Assembly: GCA_016209035.1 (NCBI GenBank)
Contig: JACQWX010000084.1
Location: 1 to 41,177 of the forward strand
Reading direction: 5' to 3'
DNA length: 41,177 nucleotides
From: Elusimicrobiota bacterium
Lineage (GTDB): Bacteria > Elusimicrobiota > Elusimicrobia > UBA1565 > UBA9628
Numbering within the stretch: position 1 is the first letter of the stretch; every line of letters begins with the position of its first letter. A model generated the notes under the pieces. The model saw only the letters and a list, made by a program, of their open reading frames with translations, was not told the DNA's origin and did no database searches. Of this stretch, positions 1-7,282 are shown piece after piece. The position numbers were made by a program, and so were the translations under genes.

Positions 1-342
1 CAGCGCCGCATGAGCCACCCCGACGCCGTCAGCCTCTGCCGGGGCACCCAGTCCTCGCCAGACACCATCCGCTGCTTCGAGAGCGCGGTCCAGCGCCGCA
101 TGAGCCATAACGACGCGGCGGACCTCTGCCGCGGGACCCAGTCATCGCCGGAGACCCTGCGCTGCTTCGACGCCGCCCTCCAGAGGCGCGTCGGCCACAA
201 CGACGCCGCCAACCTCTGCCGGGGAGCTGAATCCTCGCCCGACACCCTGCGCTGCTTCGACGCGGCCGTGGCCAAGCGCCTGAGTTGGGGCCAGGCCGTG
301 GAGCTGTGCCGGGTGGACTCCTCCGCGACACCCGACGACTAG
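1..342 (+). CDS. Two-cysteine 30-residue repeat protein (3' end)
   Basis: The reading frame is open from base 1, so the gene continues upstream of the window and only its C-terminal part is visible. From residue 4 onward (base 10) it consists of three full 30-residue repeats and a partial fourth. Each repeat has a pattern LCRG-x4-SP-[DE]-T-[IL]-RCF-[DE]-[SA]-A, with two cysteines 12 residues apart, and ends in a basic QRR or AKR. The tail is acidic and short (SSATPDD). I do not recognise the family. Helical repeats stapled by disulfides or binding a metal are both conceivable, but nothing here decides it. Being upstream of exported-protein genes suggests, weakly, an extracytoplasmic role. The start and any signal peptide lie outside the window. 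Confidence 0.75.
   Translation, partial: QRRMSHPDAVSLCRGTQSSPDTIRCFESAVQRRMSHNDAADLCRGTQSSPETLRCFDAALQRRVGHNDAANLCRGAESSPDTLRCFDAAVAKRLSWGQAVELCRVDSSATPDD
10..279 (+). repeat. Three tandem 90-bp coding repeats
   Basis: Units at 10-99, 100-189 and 190-279, followed by a degenerate partial unit to about 342. Each encodes 30 residues. The units differ by several synonymous and conservative changes, so the array is not a very recent expansion. More units probably lie to the left of the window. Confidence 0.85.
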
Positions 343-349
343 CGCGTCG

Positions 350-378
350 TTGACTTTCCGAGGATAACTCGGTAAACT
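350..378 (+). promoter_or_regulatory. Sigma70-like promoter with dyad in the spacer
   Basis: TTGACT at 350-355 and TAAACT at 373-378 are separated by exactly 17 nt. The spacer holds an inverted repeat CCGAG-GATAA-CTCGG (358-372) that could be an operator. Transcription would start near 385, giving the gene at 394 a leader of only about 9 nt without a clear Shine-Dalgarno. Confidence 0.6.
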
Positions 379-393
379 GAGGGCTGCACACTT

Positions 394-1407
394 ATGAAGA
401 GCGATTTTGTCTTCCTCCTGTCGTTCATCCCCGCCGCCGCCTTCGCCCAGGCCGCGCCATCCCCGGGGCAGCCCGACTGGCTCTCGGGCCAGACCTCCGA
501 GTACCCATCCTCCGCCTTCGTCACCGGCGTGGGCCTCGGCCTCACCGAGGAGAAGGCCGCGGACAAGGCGCGCGCCGAGCTCTCCAAGTTCTTCGGCGTC
601 AAGATCGTCTCCGAGTTCAAGTCCTACATGCGCGAGACCTCGACCGGCAAGGGGTCTTCGATGGAGAAGGACGTCTCCGACGCGGTCAACAGCTTCACCT
701 ACCAGATGATCGAGGGCTCCGAGGTGCCCAAGTACTGGCGGGACCAGGAGGGCGCCGTCTACGCCCTGGCGGTTCTCGACCGCTCGGCCACCCTCAAGAG
801 GCTCGACGGCAAGCTCGACGAGCTCGACCGGGAGTTCCGGTCCGACTCCGAACTCCTGTCCAAGACCGAGGGGAAGTTCAGCCGCCTCAAGTACGCCCTC
901 GACCTCGTCCGGCTGTCCAAGTCCCGCAAGGATTTCAACAGGATGTACCGCATCCTGAGCCCCGACGGCAAGGGCAAGCCCGGCCCGGACACGAAGGAGG
1001 TCCTCTCTGACGCCCGCAAGGCCATCCGGACCATCTCGGTGCGCGTCGTGGCCTCCGGCGAGAACACATCCGCGGTGGGCGCCCGCTTCATCGACGAGCT
1101 CACCAGCTACGGCCTCAAGGCCGTGGTGGCGGGTGAGCGGAAAGAGTCGGACATCCTCGTGGAGGCCCACGGCGAGGCCCAGAACCTCCGCCCGACCGAC
1201 CTGACCTGGTTCTGGGCCAAGGGCGCCATGGTGGTGCGCCTCAGCTACGGCTCCACCGGCGACGTGTTCAAGCGCTTCGAGGAGTCCGTTCAGGAGGCCT
1301 CCCGCGACCCGGGCTCCGCCGCGGACGCCGCGCTCCTCAGGCTCGCAGACCGGTCCGCCAAGCGCGTCTTCCAGGTCATCACGACCGAGGACCTCTCGGA
1401 CGATTGA
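394..1407 (+). CDS. LPP20-like exported protein
   Basis: A 337-residue protein with an N-terminal signal peptide (short MKSD start, hydrophobic stretch, AFAQA cleavage region near residue 19). Residues about 25-135 look like an LPP20-type domain: a PDWL opening, then GVGLGLTEEKAADKARAEL, a conserved-looking glycine motif followed by an alanine/arginine helix. The middle (about 140-190) is charged and helical, and the C-terminal half may be a second alpha/beta domain. LPP20-family proteins are envelope proteins of unclear biochemical role. Here there is no lipobox cysteine after the signal peptide, so it is probably soluble or periplasmic rather than a lipoprotein. Its stop codon overlaps the TTG start of the next gene, so the two are likely co-translated. 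Family call is from pattern only. Confidence 0.6.
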   Translation: MKSDFVFLLSFIPAAAFAQAAPSPGQPDWLSGQTSEYPSSAFVTGVGLGLTEEKAADKARAELSKFFGVKIVSEFKSYMRETSTGKGSSMEKDVSDAVNSFTYQMIEGSEVPKYWRDQEGAVYALAVLDRSATLKRLDGKLDELDREFRSDSELLSKTEGKFSRLKYALDLVRLSKSRKDFNRMYRILSPDGKGKPGPDTKEVLSDARKAIRTISVRVVASGENTSAVGARFIDELTSYGLKAVVAGERKESDILVEAHGEAQNLRPTDLTWFWAKGAMVVRLSYGSTGDVFKRFEESVQEASRDPGSAADAALLRLADRSAKRVFQVITTEDLSDD

Positions 1408-1778
1408 AGTTCTCCCGCAGCGTCTTCCAGCGCCTGGCCGACGAGGAGTTGGCCGCCGTCCCGCCGGCGTTCCGCGAGCTCTTCTGCGACCTCTCCGTGG
1501 AGGCCCGGGCCGTCCCCGGTCGGGAGGCCGGCAAGTGGAAGGGCTCGGCTACCCTGCTGGGCCTCTACACCGGCTTGACCCGCCAGCAGATGGCCAGCCC
1601 CTACTCCGGGACGCACGAGCCCGCGCGCATCATCCTCTATCAGCGGAACATCGAGTCGCTGGTCTCGTCGGAGGCCGAGCTGCGCGCCCAGATCCGCGCC
1701 ACCCTGCGCCACGAGATCGCCCACCACTTCGGCTTCAGCGAGGACGACATCCGCCGGGCCGCGCCGGAGGACGCCTGA
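1404..1778 (+). CDS. Small zincin-type metallopeptidase family protein
   Basis: A 124-residue protein with HEIAHH at residues 103-108, followed by FGFSEDD. A LLGLYTG segment at about 51-57 and a P-A-R-I-I-L-Y-Q-R-N-I-E strand precede it. This layout matches the short possible-zinc-metallopeptidase family (Pfam PF06262, DUF1025), in which the HExxH histidines bind zinc. No substrate is known for the family. There is no signal peptide, so it is probably cytoplasmic. The start is a TTG that overlaps the upstream stop by 4 nt (TTGA); the first residues fit the family, so I accept it. The length is normal for the family. Confidence 0.8.
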   Translation: MKFSRSVFQRLADEELAAVPPAFRELFCDLSVEARAVPGREAGKWKGSATLLGLYTGLTRQQMASPYSGTHEPARIILYQRNIESLVSSEAELRAQIRATLRHEIAHHFGFSEDDIRRAAPEDA

Positions 1779-1788
1779 GGGGCCGGCG

Positions 1789-2625
1789 ATGAGGCTTCTG
1801 GAGACCCTCGGCCTTCCCTGGTCGGCCGCCAAGGCCCTGCTGTCCCGGGGCCTGAGGAGGCTGATGAGCCGCCGCTTCCCGCGCAACTCGGCTCTGCGCG
1901 CCGCGTTCGAAGCATACTCCCGCGACCGGAGCCCCGGGACGCGGCGCGCCTTCTACGACGCCCTGCTCAAGAGCCGGCTCATCGTCGGGACGAGGCGCCC
2001 CCCGGGAAAGAGAGCCCTCGATGTCGCGCAGCTCGCCGTCGGATCGCAAGCCGGCCTCATCGCGGTCGCCGACCCGGCGCAGCTCGAGTCAACCGTGCCC
2101 GAGTGGTCCGAGAGCGCGGCGGTCGAGGGGAAGCTCTTGTTCCGGATGGCGGTCCAGCAGGGGCGGGACTTCGTGATCGCCGACCTCTTCGGGGAGCGCC
2201 TCGCCTTCAAGGGAGCGGACCTCAAGCGCCTCGCCGCGGGCGAGATGCCTCAGGCCGACCCGGCGCCGGCCAAGCTCGCGGCCGCGGGCCGCACGAGATG
2301 GAGCAGGCCGGACCCCGCGCCTTCGGCGTCTGCGCCGAGCGGCCGGGCCCTCTCCATCCTCAGGGAAGAAGCTTCGGCGGCCGGCTTGGCCGGCTGCTAT
2401 CTGCTCAAGGCCGACCTCGGCGAAGGCGCCGAGCGCACCGCCCTCGTCTTCGAGGTCCGCGGCGAGGCGGGGCTCGCCGCGGTGCGCCGCTACATGGAGC
2501 GCGTGGACCTTCGTCTGCGTCCCGAAGACTGGGGAGGCCCCGTCCACATCGTGGCCATGACCCGCCGGGAGATCGAGCCCCTCCGTCCCCTGGCGCTGGT
2601 GATCAGCGAGAGACCGCGATCCTGA
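1789..2625 (+). CDS. SseB-like protein
   Basis: A 278-residue protein. Residues about 35-160 have the layout of an SseB N-terminal domain: a helix containing FYDALLKSRLIVG, then short strands ending in a segment like PEWSESAAVEGKLLFRMAVQ. After a Pro/Ala linker (about 163-190), residues about 190-275 resemble the SseB C-terminal domain (a YLLKADLGEG strand, then an ERTALVFEVRGE strand and DWGGPVHIVAM). SseB proteins were named for serine sensitivity in E. coli; their molecular role is unclear. The start has GAGGGG 6 nt upstream. It follows the zincin gene by 10 nt, in the same transcription unit. Its last 135 nt are overlapped antisense by the minus-strand ORF that starts at 2888. Moderately sure of the family. 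Confidence 0.55.
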   Translation: MRLLETLGLPWSAAKALLSRGLRRLMSRRFPRNSALRAAFEAYSRDRSPGTRRAFYDALLKSRLIVGTRRPPGKRALDVAQLAVGSQAGLIAVADPAQLESTVPEWSESAAVEGKLLFRMAVQQGRDFVIADLFGERLAFKGADLKRLAAGEMPQADPAPAKLAAAGRTRWSRPDPAPSASAPSGRALSILREEASAAGLAGCYLLKADLGEGAERTALVFEVRGEAGLAAVRRYMERVDLRLRPEDWGGPVHIVAMTRREIEPLRPLALVISERPRS

Positions 2626-2888
2626 CCGCCGCCGCGCTCCTCGATGAAGTAGCGATGGAGCACGCGCTCCCCCGCGTAGCGAAGCCTGGCCCGATAGGGG
2701 ACCACCTCGTCGGACGAGGCCATCACCCCGACCGCGTAGGCGCCGTCGGCCAGGACCGCGCTGCCGTGGCGGTAGGGGTTGAGCCGGAGGAAGAAGCGCT
2801 CGGGGCCGTCGTAGAAGATGAGGATGTGGTGTTCGGTGGAGTTCTCCACGCTGACGACGGAAAGCCCGGTGAGATCGGAGGCCCCCAC
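2490..2888 (-). CDS. Small unknown protein, convergent overlap
   Basis: A 132-residue ORF with a GTG start preceded by GGAGG at 7 nt spacing, which supports that start. Residues 1-90 look like a genuine folded domain rich in beta strands (HHILIFYDGPERFFLRLNPY, then GSAVLADGAYAVGVMAS, then RARLRYAGERVLHRYFIEE), perhaps an Ig-like or C2-like sandwich. The last 45 residues are Arg/Ser-rich and overlap the SseB-like gene on the other strand, so they look like read-through of an eroded end rather than a conserved tail. The frame is also open upstream to about 3101 but without any ATG, GTG or TTG there. I do not recognise the family. It lies downstream of the secreted protease gene on the same strand. 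Confidence 0.45.
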   Translation of the reverse strand: MGASDLTGLSVVSVENSTEHHILIFYDGPERFFLRLNPYRHGSAVLADGAYAVGVMASSDEVVPYRARLRYAGERVLHRYFIEERGGGQDRGLSLITSARGRRGSISRRVMATMWTGPPQSSGRRRRSTRSM

Positions 2889-2950
2889 CGGACGGCCTCC
2901 GGACCGCGCTTCAGCGGCCTTTTGAAGGAGCGTGAGCCCCTGGCTGAAGG

Positions 2951-2968
2951 CGGTCTCCCGGGCGGACG
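2951..2968. repeat. 18-bp direct repeat, left copy
   Basis: CGGTCTCCCGGGCGGACG is identical to the copy at 4811-4828. The two copies flank the secreted-protease gene (3058-4797) on either side. Confidence 0.6.
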
Positions 2969-2986
2969 GCAGATTTTGCCTTATTT

Positions 2987-3016
2987 CCAGGACCTGGGGT
3001 AAACCAAAGGTCCTGG
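2987..3016. other. Inverted repeat downstream of the protease gene
   Basis: CCAGGACCT (2987-2995) pairs perfectly with AGGTCCTGG (3008-3016) across a 12-nt loop, 41 nt beyond the protease stop codon on the minus strand. No T-run follows on either strand, so it is at most a processing or Rho-assisted end rather than a textbook terminator. Confidence 0.4.
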
Positions 3017-3057
3017 TGCCTGCCGAGCGCGAGGCCGGCGGGACGGCTTGAGCTCGT

Positions 3058-4797
3058 CTACTCCAGGGTCTGGAGCTCCTTCTTGAGGTCCTCGGGCGGG
3101 ATCATGCGCCTCTTGGGCTCGCCCGGCGCCAGGACCGCGTGCGTCCCGAAGATGCGGGAGAGCTGGCTTTCCTGGACGTCCGGGTTCTCCCCGCCCCAGG
3201 AATTGCGGACCTTGAACACCAGGCCCTTGTCCGTGGTCTTGAACCCCACGATTACGAAGGCGTGACGGGCGTGCTCGGTGCTGCCCGCCTCGCCCCATTC
3301 CTGGAGCCCCTTGAGCTCCATGCTCACCCCGGCCGGGATGCCAGCGCAGAGCCACCGGGTGATGTCGCGCCTCTGGCTCAAACCCGCGTCGAGGAAGGTG
3401 TAGGAGTGGTCCTCGACCTTGAAGCCCTGGAGCGCGCGCTTGACGATGTCACGCTCTTTGGAGACGACCGAAACGTCGGCGCCGGGGCCCTGGAGCACCA
3501 TCTCGTTGAGCTTCGCGGCATGAGGCTCGGTCGCCAGTTCGCCCCAGTGGCTCTGGGGGTTCCTGGCGAAGAGCTTCGTGAGGGCGTCCAGCTTGTCGAA
3601 GTCCTTCTTGATCCCGTGGATGGTCTTCTGCTCCCCGTCGCGCCACTTGTAGTAGCGGTCCATCATCTCGGCGTAGGGCACGGTCTTGTCCGTGGCCACG
3701 CCGTTCTCGATCGCGTACGCGAGGTCGTCCTCTGGGAACCCCCCCTCGGAGAGCTTGAGCTTCTCGTTGCCGTTCTCGTCCTTCTTGATGTAGGCCTCGG
3801 AGTAGAGCTCCGGCTTCTTGACCTTCATGTTGATGAAAACATCGGCTTCGGAGAGGCGGACCTTGACCCCGTAGGCCCGCTTCAAGGCCGCTTCGATGGG
3901 GCCCATGGCGGAGAAGACGTGACAGGAGCCCACCTGGCACTGGTCGCGCAGGGCATCGTCCGGGAACTGGGCGGAGAGGCCCGCGCCTTGGCAGTCCGGC
4001 GATTGATAGAAGGGCGGCGGAAGCCCGACTGCGTTGGTGACCGTGTTGTAGTACTGGCCGATGATGCCGGGGGCCCGGTAGAGCATCTTCTCGGGGCCGA
4101 CGACCTGCTCGCCCTTGTCCACCCAGGCGTTGTTTTCCCGGTAGAGCCTCTTGACCACGGGCTTCTCCCAGGTCTTGGGGCCCACGATCCACCAGTACCA
4201 CCGATCCGTGTTCGACTCCACGATGGCGCTGAACCGCTCCATCCCCCATTTGCCGAGGTACTGGAAGATCCTCGTCGGCTGGGGCTTGGGATCAGCGATG
4301 CTGTGGACATTGCGGATGTAGACAGAAAGCCCCTTGGCCAGGTTGCCGACGCCCGAACCCCAGCCCGTGCCCGTGGGCTCAAAGGCGGTGGATGTCTGCA
4401 TGACCACATTGGGATAATACTCGTTGATCAGCAGGATGCCGGGGTCCGAGGTTGCCGGGAACGATACCTGGATGTTCCTGGCCTGGCTCCGGTTCCGGAA
4501 GAAATCGCCCAACAGCGCGGAGAAGCACTCGGCCAGGTATTTGTTCTCGGGAGAGAGGCCAGCGCCTTGGGAATAGCGCCGGCGCACCACCCACTCGGCC
4601 GCCTGGTCGATGGCGGCCCCGCGATCGGCCTCGGCGAGGGATTGGAAGAAGCCCGCATTCAATGCGTAGAATTGCTCGACACCTCCGGCTTTGACGATCT
4701 GCACTCCCGGCGGAGTCCCATCGGCCGGAGCCTGCGCGAAGGCCGGGGATACGGCAGGGGACATGAGGACGAGGAACGCGATCCGAAAGAGCTTCAT
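3058..4797 (-). CDS. Secreted papain-family (C1) cysteine protease
   Basis: A 579-residue protein with a signal peptide ending near residue 22 (AFAQA). A long N-terminal region (about 25-275) of unknown fold, with many aromatic residues, precedes a C1A-type peptidase domain. The catalytic set is visible: Gln286 (oxyanion hole) and Cys292 in DQCQVGSCHVFS, His512 in EHARHAFVIVGF, and Asn532 in NSWGG. The cysteine motif is CQVGSCHVFS instead of the usual CGSCWAFS, yet the nucleophile and Gln are kept. The domain is unusually large between Cys and His (about 220 residues), so it contains insertions. GGAGG lies 5 nt before the ATG, and a strong promoter stands at 4879-4907, so it is probably transcribed alone and well. 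The role may be extracellular protein degradation, or processing of the other secreted proteins here; this is inference. Confidence 0.85.
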   Translation of the reverse strand: MKLFRIAFLVLMSPAVSPAFAQAPADGTPPGVQIVKAGGVEQFYALNAGFFQSLAEADRGAAIDQAAEWVVRRRYSQGAGLSPENKYLAECFSALLGDFFRNRSQARNIQVSFPATSDPGILLINEYYPNVVMQTSTAFEPTGTGWGSGVGNLAKGLSVYIRNVHSIADPKPQPTRIFQYLGKWGMERFSAIVESNTDRWYWWIVGPKTWEKPVVKRLYRENNAWVDKGEQVVGPEKMLYRAPGIIGQYYNTVTNAVGLPPPFYQSPDCQGAGLSAQFPDDALRDQCQVGSCHVFSAMGPIEAALKRAYGVKVRLSEADVFINMKVKKPELYSEAYIKKDENGNEKLKLSEGGFPEDDLAYAIENGVATDKTVPYAEMMDRYYKWRDGEQKTIHGIKKDFDKLDALTKLFARNPQSHWGELATEPHAAKLNEMVLQGPGADVSVVSKERDIVKRALQGFKVEDHSYTFLDAGLSQRRDITRWLCAGIPAGVSMELKGLQEWGEAGSTEHARHAFVIVGFKTTDKGLVFKVRNSWGGENPDVQESQLSRIFGTHAVLAPGEPKRRMIPPEDLKKELQTLE

Positions 4798-4810
4798 GGC
4801 AACCTCCGGC

Positions 4811-4828
4811 CGGTCTCCCGGGCGGACG
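4811..4828. repeat. 18-bp direct repeat, right copy
   Basis: Identical to 2951-2968 (CGGTCTCCCGGGCGGACG); lies in the leader of the secreted-protease gene. Confidence 0.6.
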
Positions 4829-4878
4829 AGTCAGGCTCGCCGCGGCACAGGGGCCGGCAAGGACCTTTCTCACTTGGA

Positions 4879-4907
4879 AGTATAGACCGCGAACCGGAGC
4901 GTGTCAA
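4879..4907 (-). promoter_or_regulatory. Strong sigma70-like promoter
   Basis: On the minus strand TTGACA (4902-4907) and TATACT (4879-4884) are 17 nt apart, a near-consensus promoter for the secreted protease. The expected start near 4872 leaves a leader of about 75 nt. Confidence 0.8.
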
Positions 4908-4983
4908 GACTCAGTGGGAAATCAGGGCATCCGTATCGGGAAGTCCGGCTTCGAGGCCCTGGGCCAGCGCGCGGGACCCCGCG

Positions 4984-5745
4984 CTACTTGGGCAGGGAGT
5001 AGGTCTCGGGGTACGCGATGATGAGGACCGTGACCAGCCCGTTCTCGGCGTTCACGCTGACGGTGCCGTTCAAGGCTGCCACCACGACCTCGCTGGCGGA
5101 GCTGAGCGCCAGGACGCCGAGCTCGCGCCCGGGCGCGGGCCGAAGCTCCTTCACCTTCAGGTTCGCGTCCGAGGTGATGCAGCGGCCGTAGGCGCGGATG
5201 AAGTCCGCGCCGGACTCGATCTTCCGCAACACCGTGGTCAGCAAGCAGGAGTCCAGGGATTCCTGAGCAGCGCTCTTCTTCGCCGCTTCTTCGTCGCTGG
5301 CCCGGCGCACGAGGACCGGGTGCCCGAGGAGCTCCCAGTTGCGCTGTTTGAGCGAGTAGCTCAAGTTCCGCATGCCCTGGGAGGCGATCGGCGCCTCGCC
5401 GGTCTTGATCACGACTCCCATGACCGGGCCGGCCTCCTCGCTCGCGGGCCGGACCATGCCCGCCTCGGCCTTGAGGTTCATGCCGGAGCGGCGGGAGACG
5501 CCCTCCATGCAAGGCTGGAGCATCGTCACTGCCTCGATCAGGTCGAATTGCCGGAAGTACTTGTAGTCCAGGAAGGCGCACTCGGGAGTCTCGCGCAGGA
5601 CGTCCTTGGCCTCGTAGCGGGTCACGGCCTCGTTGACGGCGCTGGCGAAGACCATGTCCGTCTGGAACAGGCCCTCCAGACCGGAGGCTTGGGCGGAAGT
5701 CCCCAGGAAAGCGGTTGCGAGCGCGGCGAGGGCGAGTTTCGTCAT
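4984..5745 (-). CDS. Exported protein of unknown family
   Basis: I start this gene at the ATG ending at 5745, because GGAGG stands 6 nt upstream and the protein then begins with a clean signal peptide (MTKLALAALATAFLGTSAQA). An in-frame start at 5772 would add nine residues ahead of it. The mature part (about 230 residues) contains five cysteines, several helices and a C-terminal half with regular beta strands (VVVAALNGTVSV, GLVTVLIIAY). I do not recognise the family. The gene is single and stands behind a TTGAT-N4-GTCAA box, with a -10-like TATCAT at 5779-5784 and no good -35, which suggests activator-dependent expression. Its stop is followed by a GC-rich inverted repeat (4966-4985) without a T-run. 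Confidence 0.75.
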   Translation of the reverse strand: MTKLALAALATAFLGTSAQASGLEGLFQTDMVFASAVNEAVTRYEAKDVLRETPECAFLDYKYFRQFDLIEAVTMLQPCMEGVSRRSGMNLKAEAGMVRPASEEAGPVMGVVIKTGEAPIASQGMRNLSYSLKQRNWELLGHPVLVRRASDEEAAKKSAAQESLDSCLLTTVLRKIESGADFIRAYGRCITSDANLKVKELRPAPGRELGVLALSSASEVVVAALNGTVSVNAENGLVTVLIIAYPETYSLPK

Positions 5746-5830
5746 GGTCGGCCTCCGGACTTCGTTCTTCACGCCTATATGATAGCCGAAAGGCCCATCC
5801 CGGCCCTAGGACCTCAGTCAACGGGGGCTA

Positions 5831-5844
5831 TTGATTCAGGTCAA
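5831..5844 (-). promoter_or_regulatory. FNR/CRP-family box upstream of the exported protein
   Basis: TTGAT-TCAG-GTCAA, one mismatch from the FNR consensus TTGAT-N4-ATCAA. It is centred about 65 nt upstream of the start expected from the TATCAT element at 5779-5784, close to a class I activator position. The rest of 5746-5967 contains no gene; an inverted repeat GCGCCAG...CTGGCGC lies at 5920-5940. Confidence 0.5.
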
Positions 5845-5967
5845 CCCGGCCGAGAACGCCTCCGACTTGGCCGCCGGGAGCGCGGGCCCGGAGTGGGCCC
5901 TTCGGCACCCGCGGCCCAGGCGCCAGGCTCGCACTGGCGCATTGACTTCGCCGCCCAAGCCCGGCGC

Positions 5968-7233
5968 CTAGGGCACGAGGAAGCCCGCGATGGTCGCGGT
6001 CATGAAGGACGCCAGGGACCCCCCGATGAGGGCGCGTATGCCGAGCTTGGCCAGGTCCTGCTTGCGGCTAGGAGCGATGGCGCCGATGCCGCCGATCTGG
6101 ATGCCGATGGAGAGGAAGTTGGAGAACCCGCAGAGGGCGTAGGTCGCGATCACGAAGGACCTGTAGTCGACGGCGCCCGGGCCGCGCGTCTGCATGTACT
6201 GGGCGAAATGGGTGTAGGCCACGAACTCGTTCAAGACCGTCTTCTCTCCCATGAGCTGGCCGATGAACGTGCAGTCCTTCCAGGGGACGCCCATGACCCA
6301 GGCGAGCGGCGAGAAGGCCCAGCCCAGGAGTTGCTCGAGCCCGATGTCAGGCCGGCCGAACCAGCCGAACACGAGATGGAGCCCGCCGTTCGCCATGGCC
6401 AGCAGCGCCATGAAGGCGATGAGCATGGTGCCCACGTTGAGCGCGAGCTGGAGCCCCACCGAGGCGCCGCTGGCCGCGGCCTCGATGACGTTGATGCTGG
6501 GGTCCTGGTATTCGATCTTGACCGTGCCCATGGTCTTGGGCTTGCCCGTCTCCGGGATCATGATCTTGGCCATGACCAGGGCGGCCGGGGCGGACATGAC
6601 GCTCGCGGCCAGGAGGTGCCCGGCGATGTCGGGAAAATAGGGCTTGAGCATGCCCACGTAGGCGGCCATGACCCCGCCCGCGACCGTGGCCATGCCGCCC
6701 ACCATGACGCACATGAGCTCGGACTCGGTCATCTCCTCGACGTAGGGGCGGATGAGGAGGGGGGCCTCGGTCTGGCCCACGAAGATGTTGGCCGAGGCCG
6801 AGAGGGACTCGGCCCCCGAGGTCCGGCAGGTCGCGGCCATGATCTTGGCGAAGAAGAGGACGATCTTCTGCATGACGCCCATGTAGTAGAGGACGGACAT
6901 GAGCGAAGAGAAGAAGATGATGGTGGTGAGCACCTGGAAGGCGAAGAAAAAGCCCATGGTCCCCTGCTGTCCGAACGGGATGGCCAGGCTCCCGAAGACG
7001 AACTTGCCTCCCTCGGTCTGGAAGGAGAGGACCGCGTTGATGACGTCGTTCATGAAGGCGAAGAACCAGCGGCCGGGCGGCGTCTTGAGCACGAGGAGCG
7101 CGAAGATGATCTGGAGGGCTGAGCCCCAGAAGATGGTTCGCCACCGGATGGCCTTCTTCTGCCCGCAGAGCAGCCACCCGAAGAAGACCATGATTACCGT
7201 GCCGAAGACGCTGACGACCTGCTGGGCGTTCAT
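5968..7233 (-). CDS. nupC: Concentrative nucleoside transporter (CNT/NupC family)
   Basis: A 421-residue polytopic membrane protein, the usual length of bacterial CNT carriers. It opens with two or three membrane helices, and the family signature GQTEAPLLIRPYV lies in the middle, followed by an E-M-T-E-S-E motif and the glycine-rich GGMATVAGGVMAAYVG. The C-terminal third carries an NEFVAY motif and FSSIGIQIGGIGA-like segments, as in the Na+- or H+-coupled uptake carriers. It imports nucleosides, which would feed the salvage enzymes at 21184-23950, although they are not adjacent. GGAGG stands 8 nt before the ATG. It begins 49 nt downstream of the large multidomain gene, so it may be read from that transcript or from its own weak promoter (TACAAT-like -10 at 7275-7280). 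Confidence 0.93.
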   Translation of the reverse strand: MNAQQVVSVFGTVIMVFFGWLLCGQKKAIRWRTIFWGSALQIIFALLVLKTPPGRWFFAFMNDVINAVLSFQTEGGKFVFGSLAIPFGQQGTMGFFFAFQVLTTIIFFSSLMSVLYYMGVMQKIVLFFAKIMAATCRTSGAESLSASANIFVGQTEAPLLIRPYVEEMTESELMCVMVGGMATVAGGVMAAYVGMLKPYFPDIAGHLLAASVMSAPAALVMAKIMIPETGKPKTMGTVKIEYQDPSINVIEAAASGASVGLQLALNVGTMLIAFMALLAMANGGLHLVFGWFGRPDIGLEQLLGWAFSPLAWVMGVPWKDCTFIGQLMGEKTVLNEFVAYTHFAQYMQTRGPGAVDYRSFVIATYALCGFSNFLSIGIQIGGIGAIAPSRKQDLAKLGIRALIGGSLASFMTATIAGFLVP

Positions 7234-7282
7234 CTCTGATCCCTCCGCTGCGCTGGTTGGAGAACCGGGATTGGATTGTACA

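Noticed and set aside
1..342. CRISPR-like array because of regular 90-bp repeats
   Set aside because: The repeats are translated in frame with conserved cysteines, and there are no unique spacers.
142..1170. Minus-strand frame opposite the LPP20-like gene
   Set aside because: Shadow of 1-1407: low-complexity composition, no motif, and the plus strand has promoter, signal peptide and coupled neighbours.
4966..4985. GC-rich inverted repeat after the exported-protein gene as intrinsic terminator
   Set aside because: The stem is good, but no T-run follows; a Rho-dependent or processing end cannot be excluded.
3139..7122. A 1327-codon open frame on the plus strand
   Set aside because: It is antisense to the protease, exported protein and nucleoside transporter, whose motifs are clear. 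Long shadow frames are common in GC-rich coding DNA.
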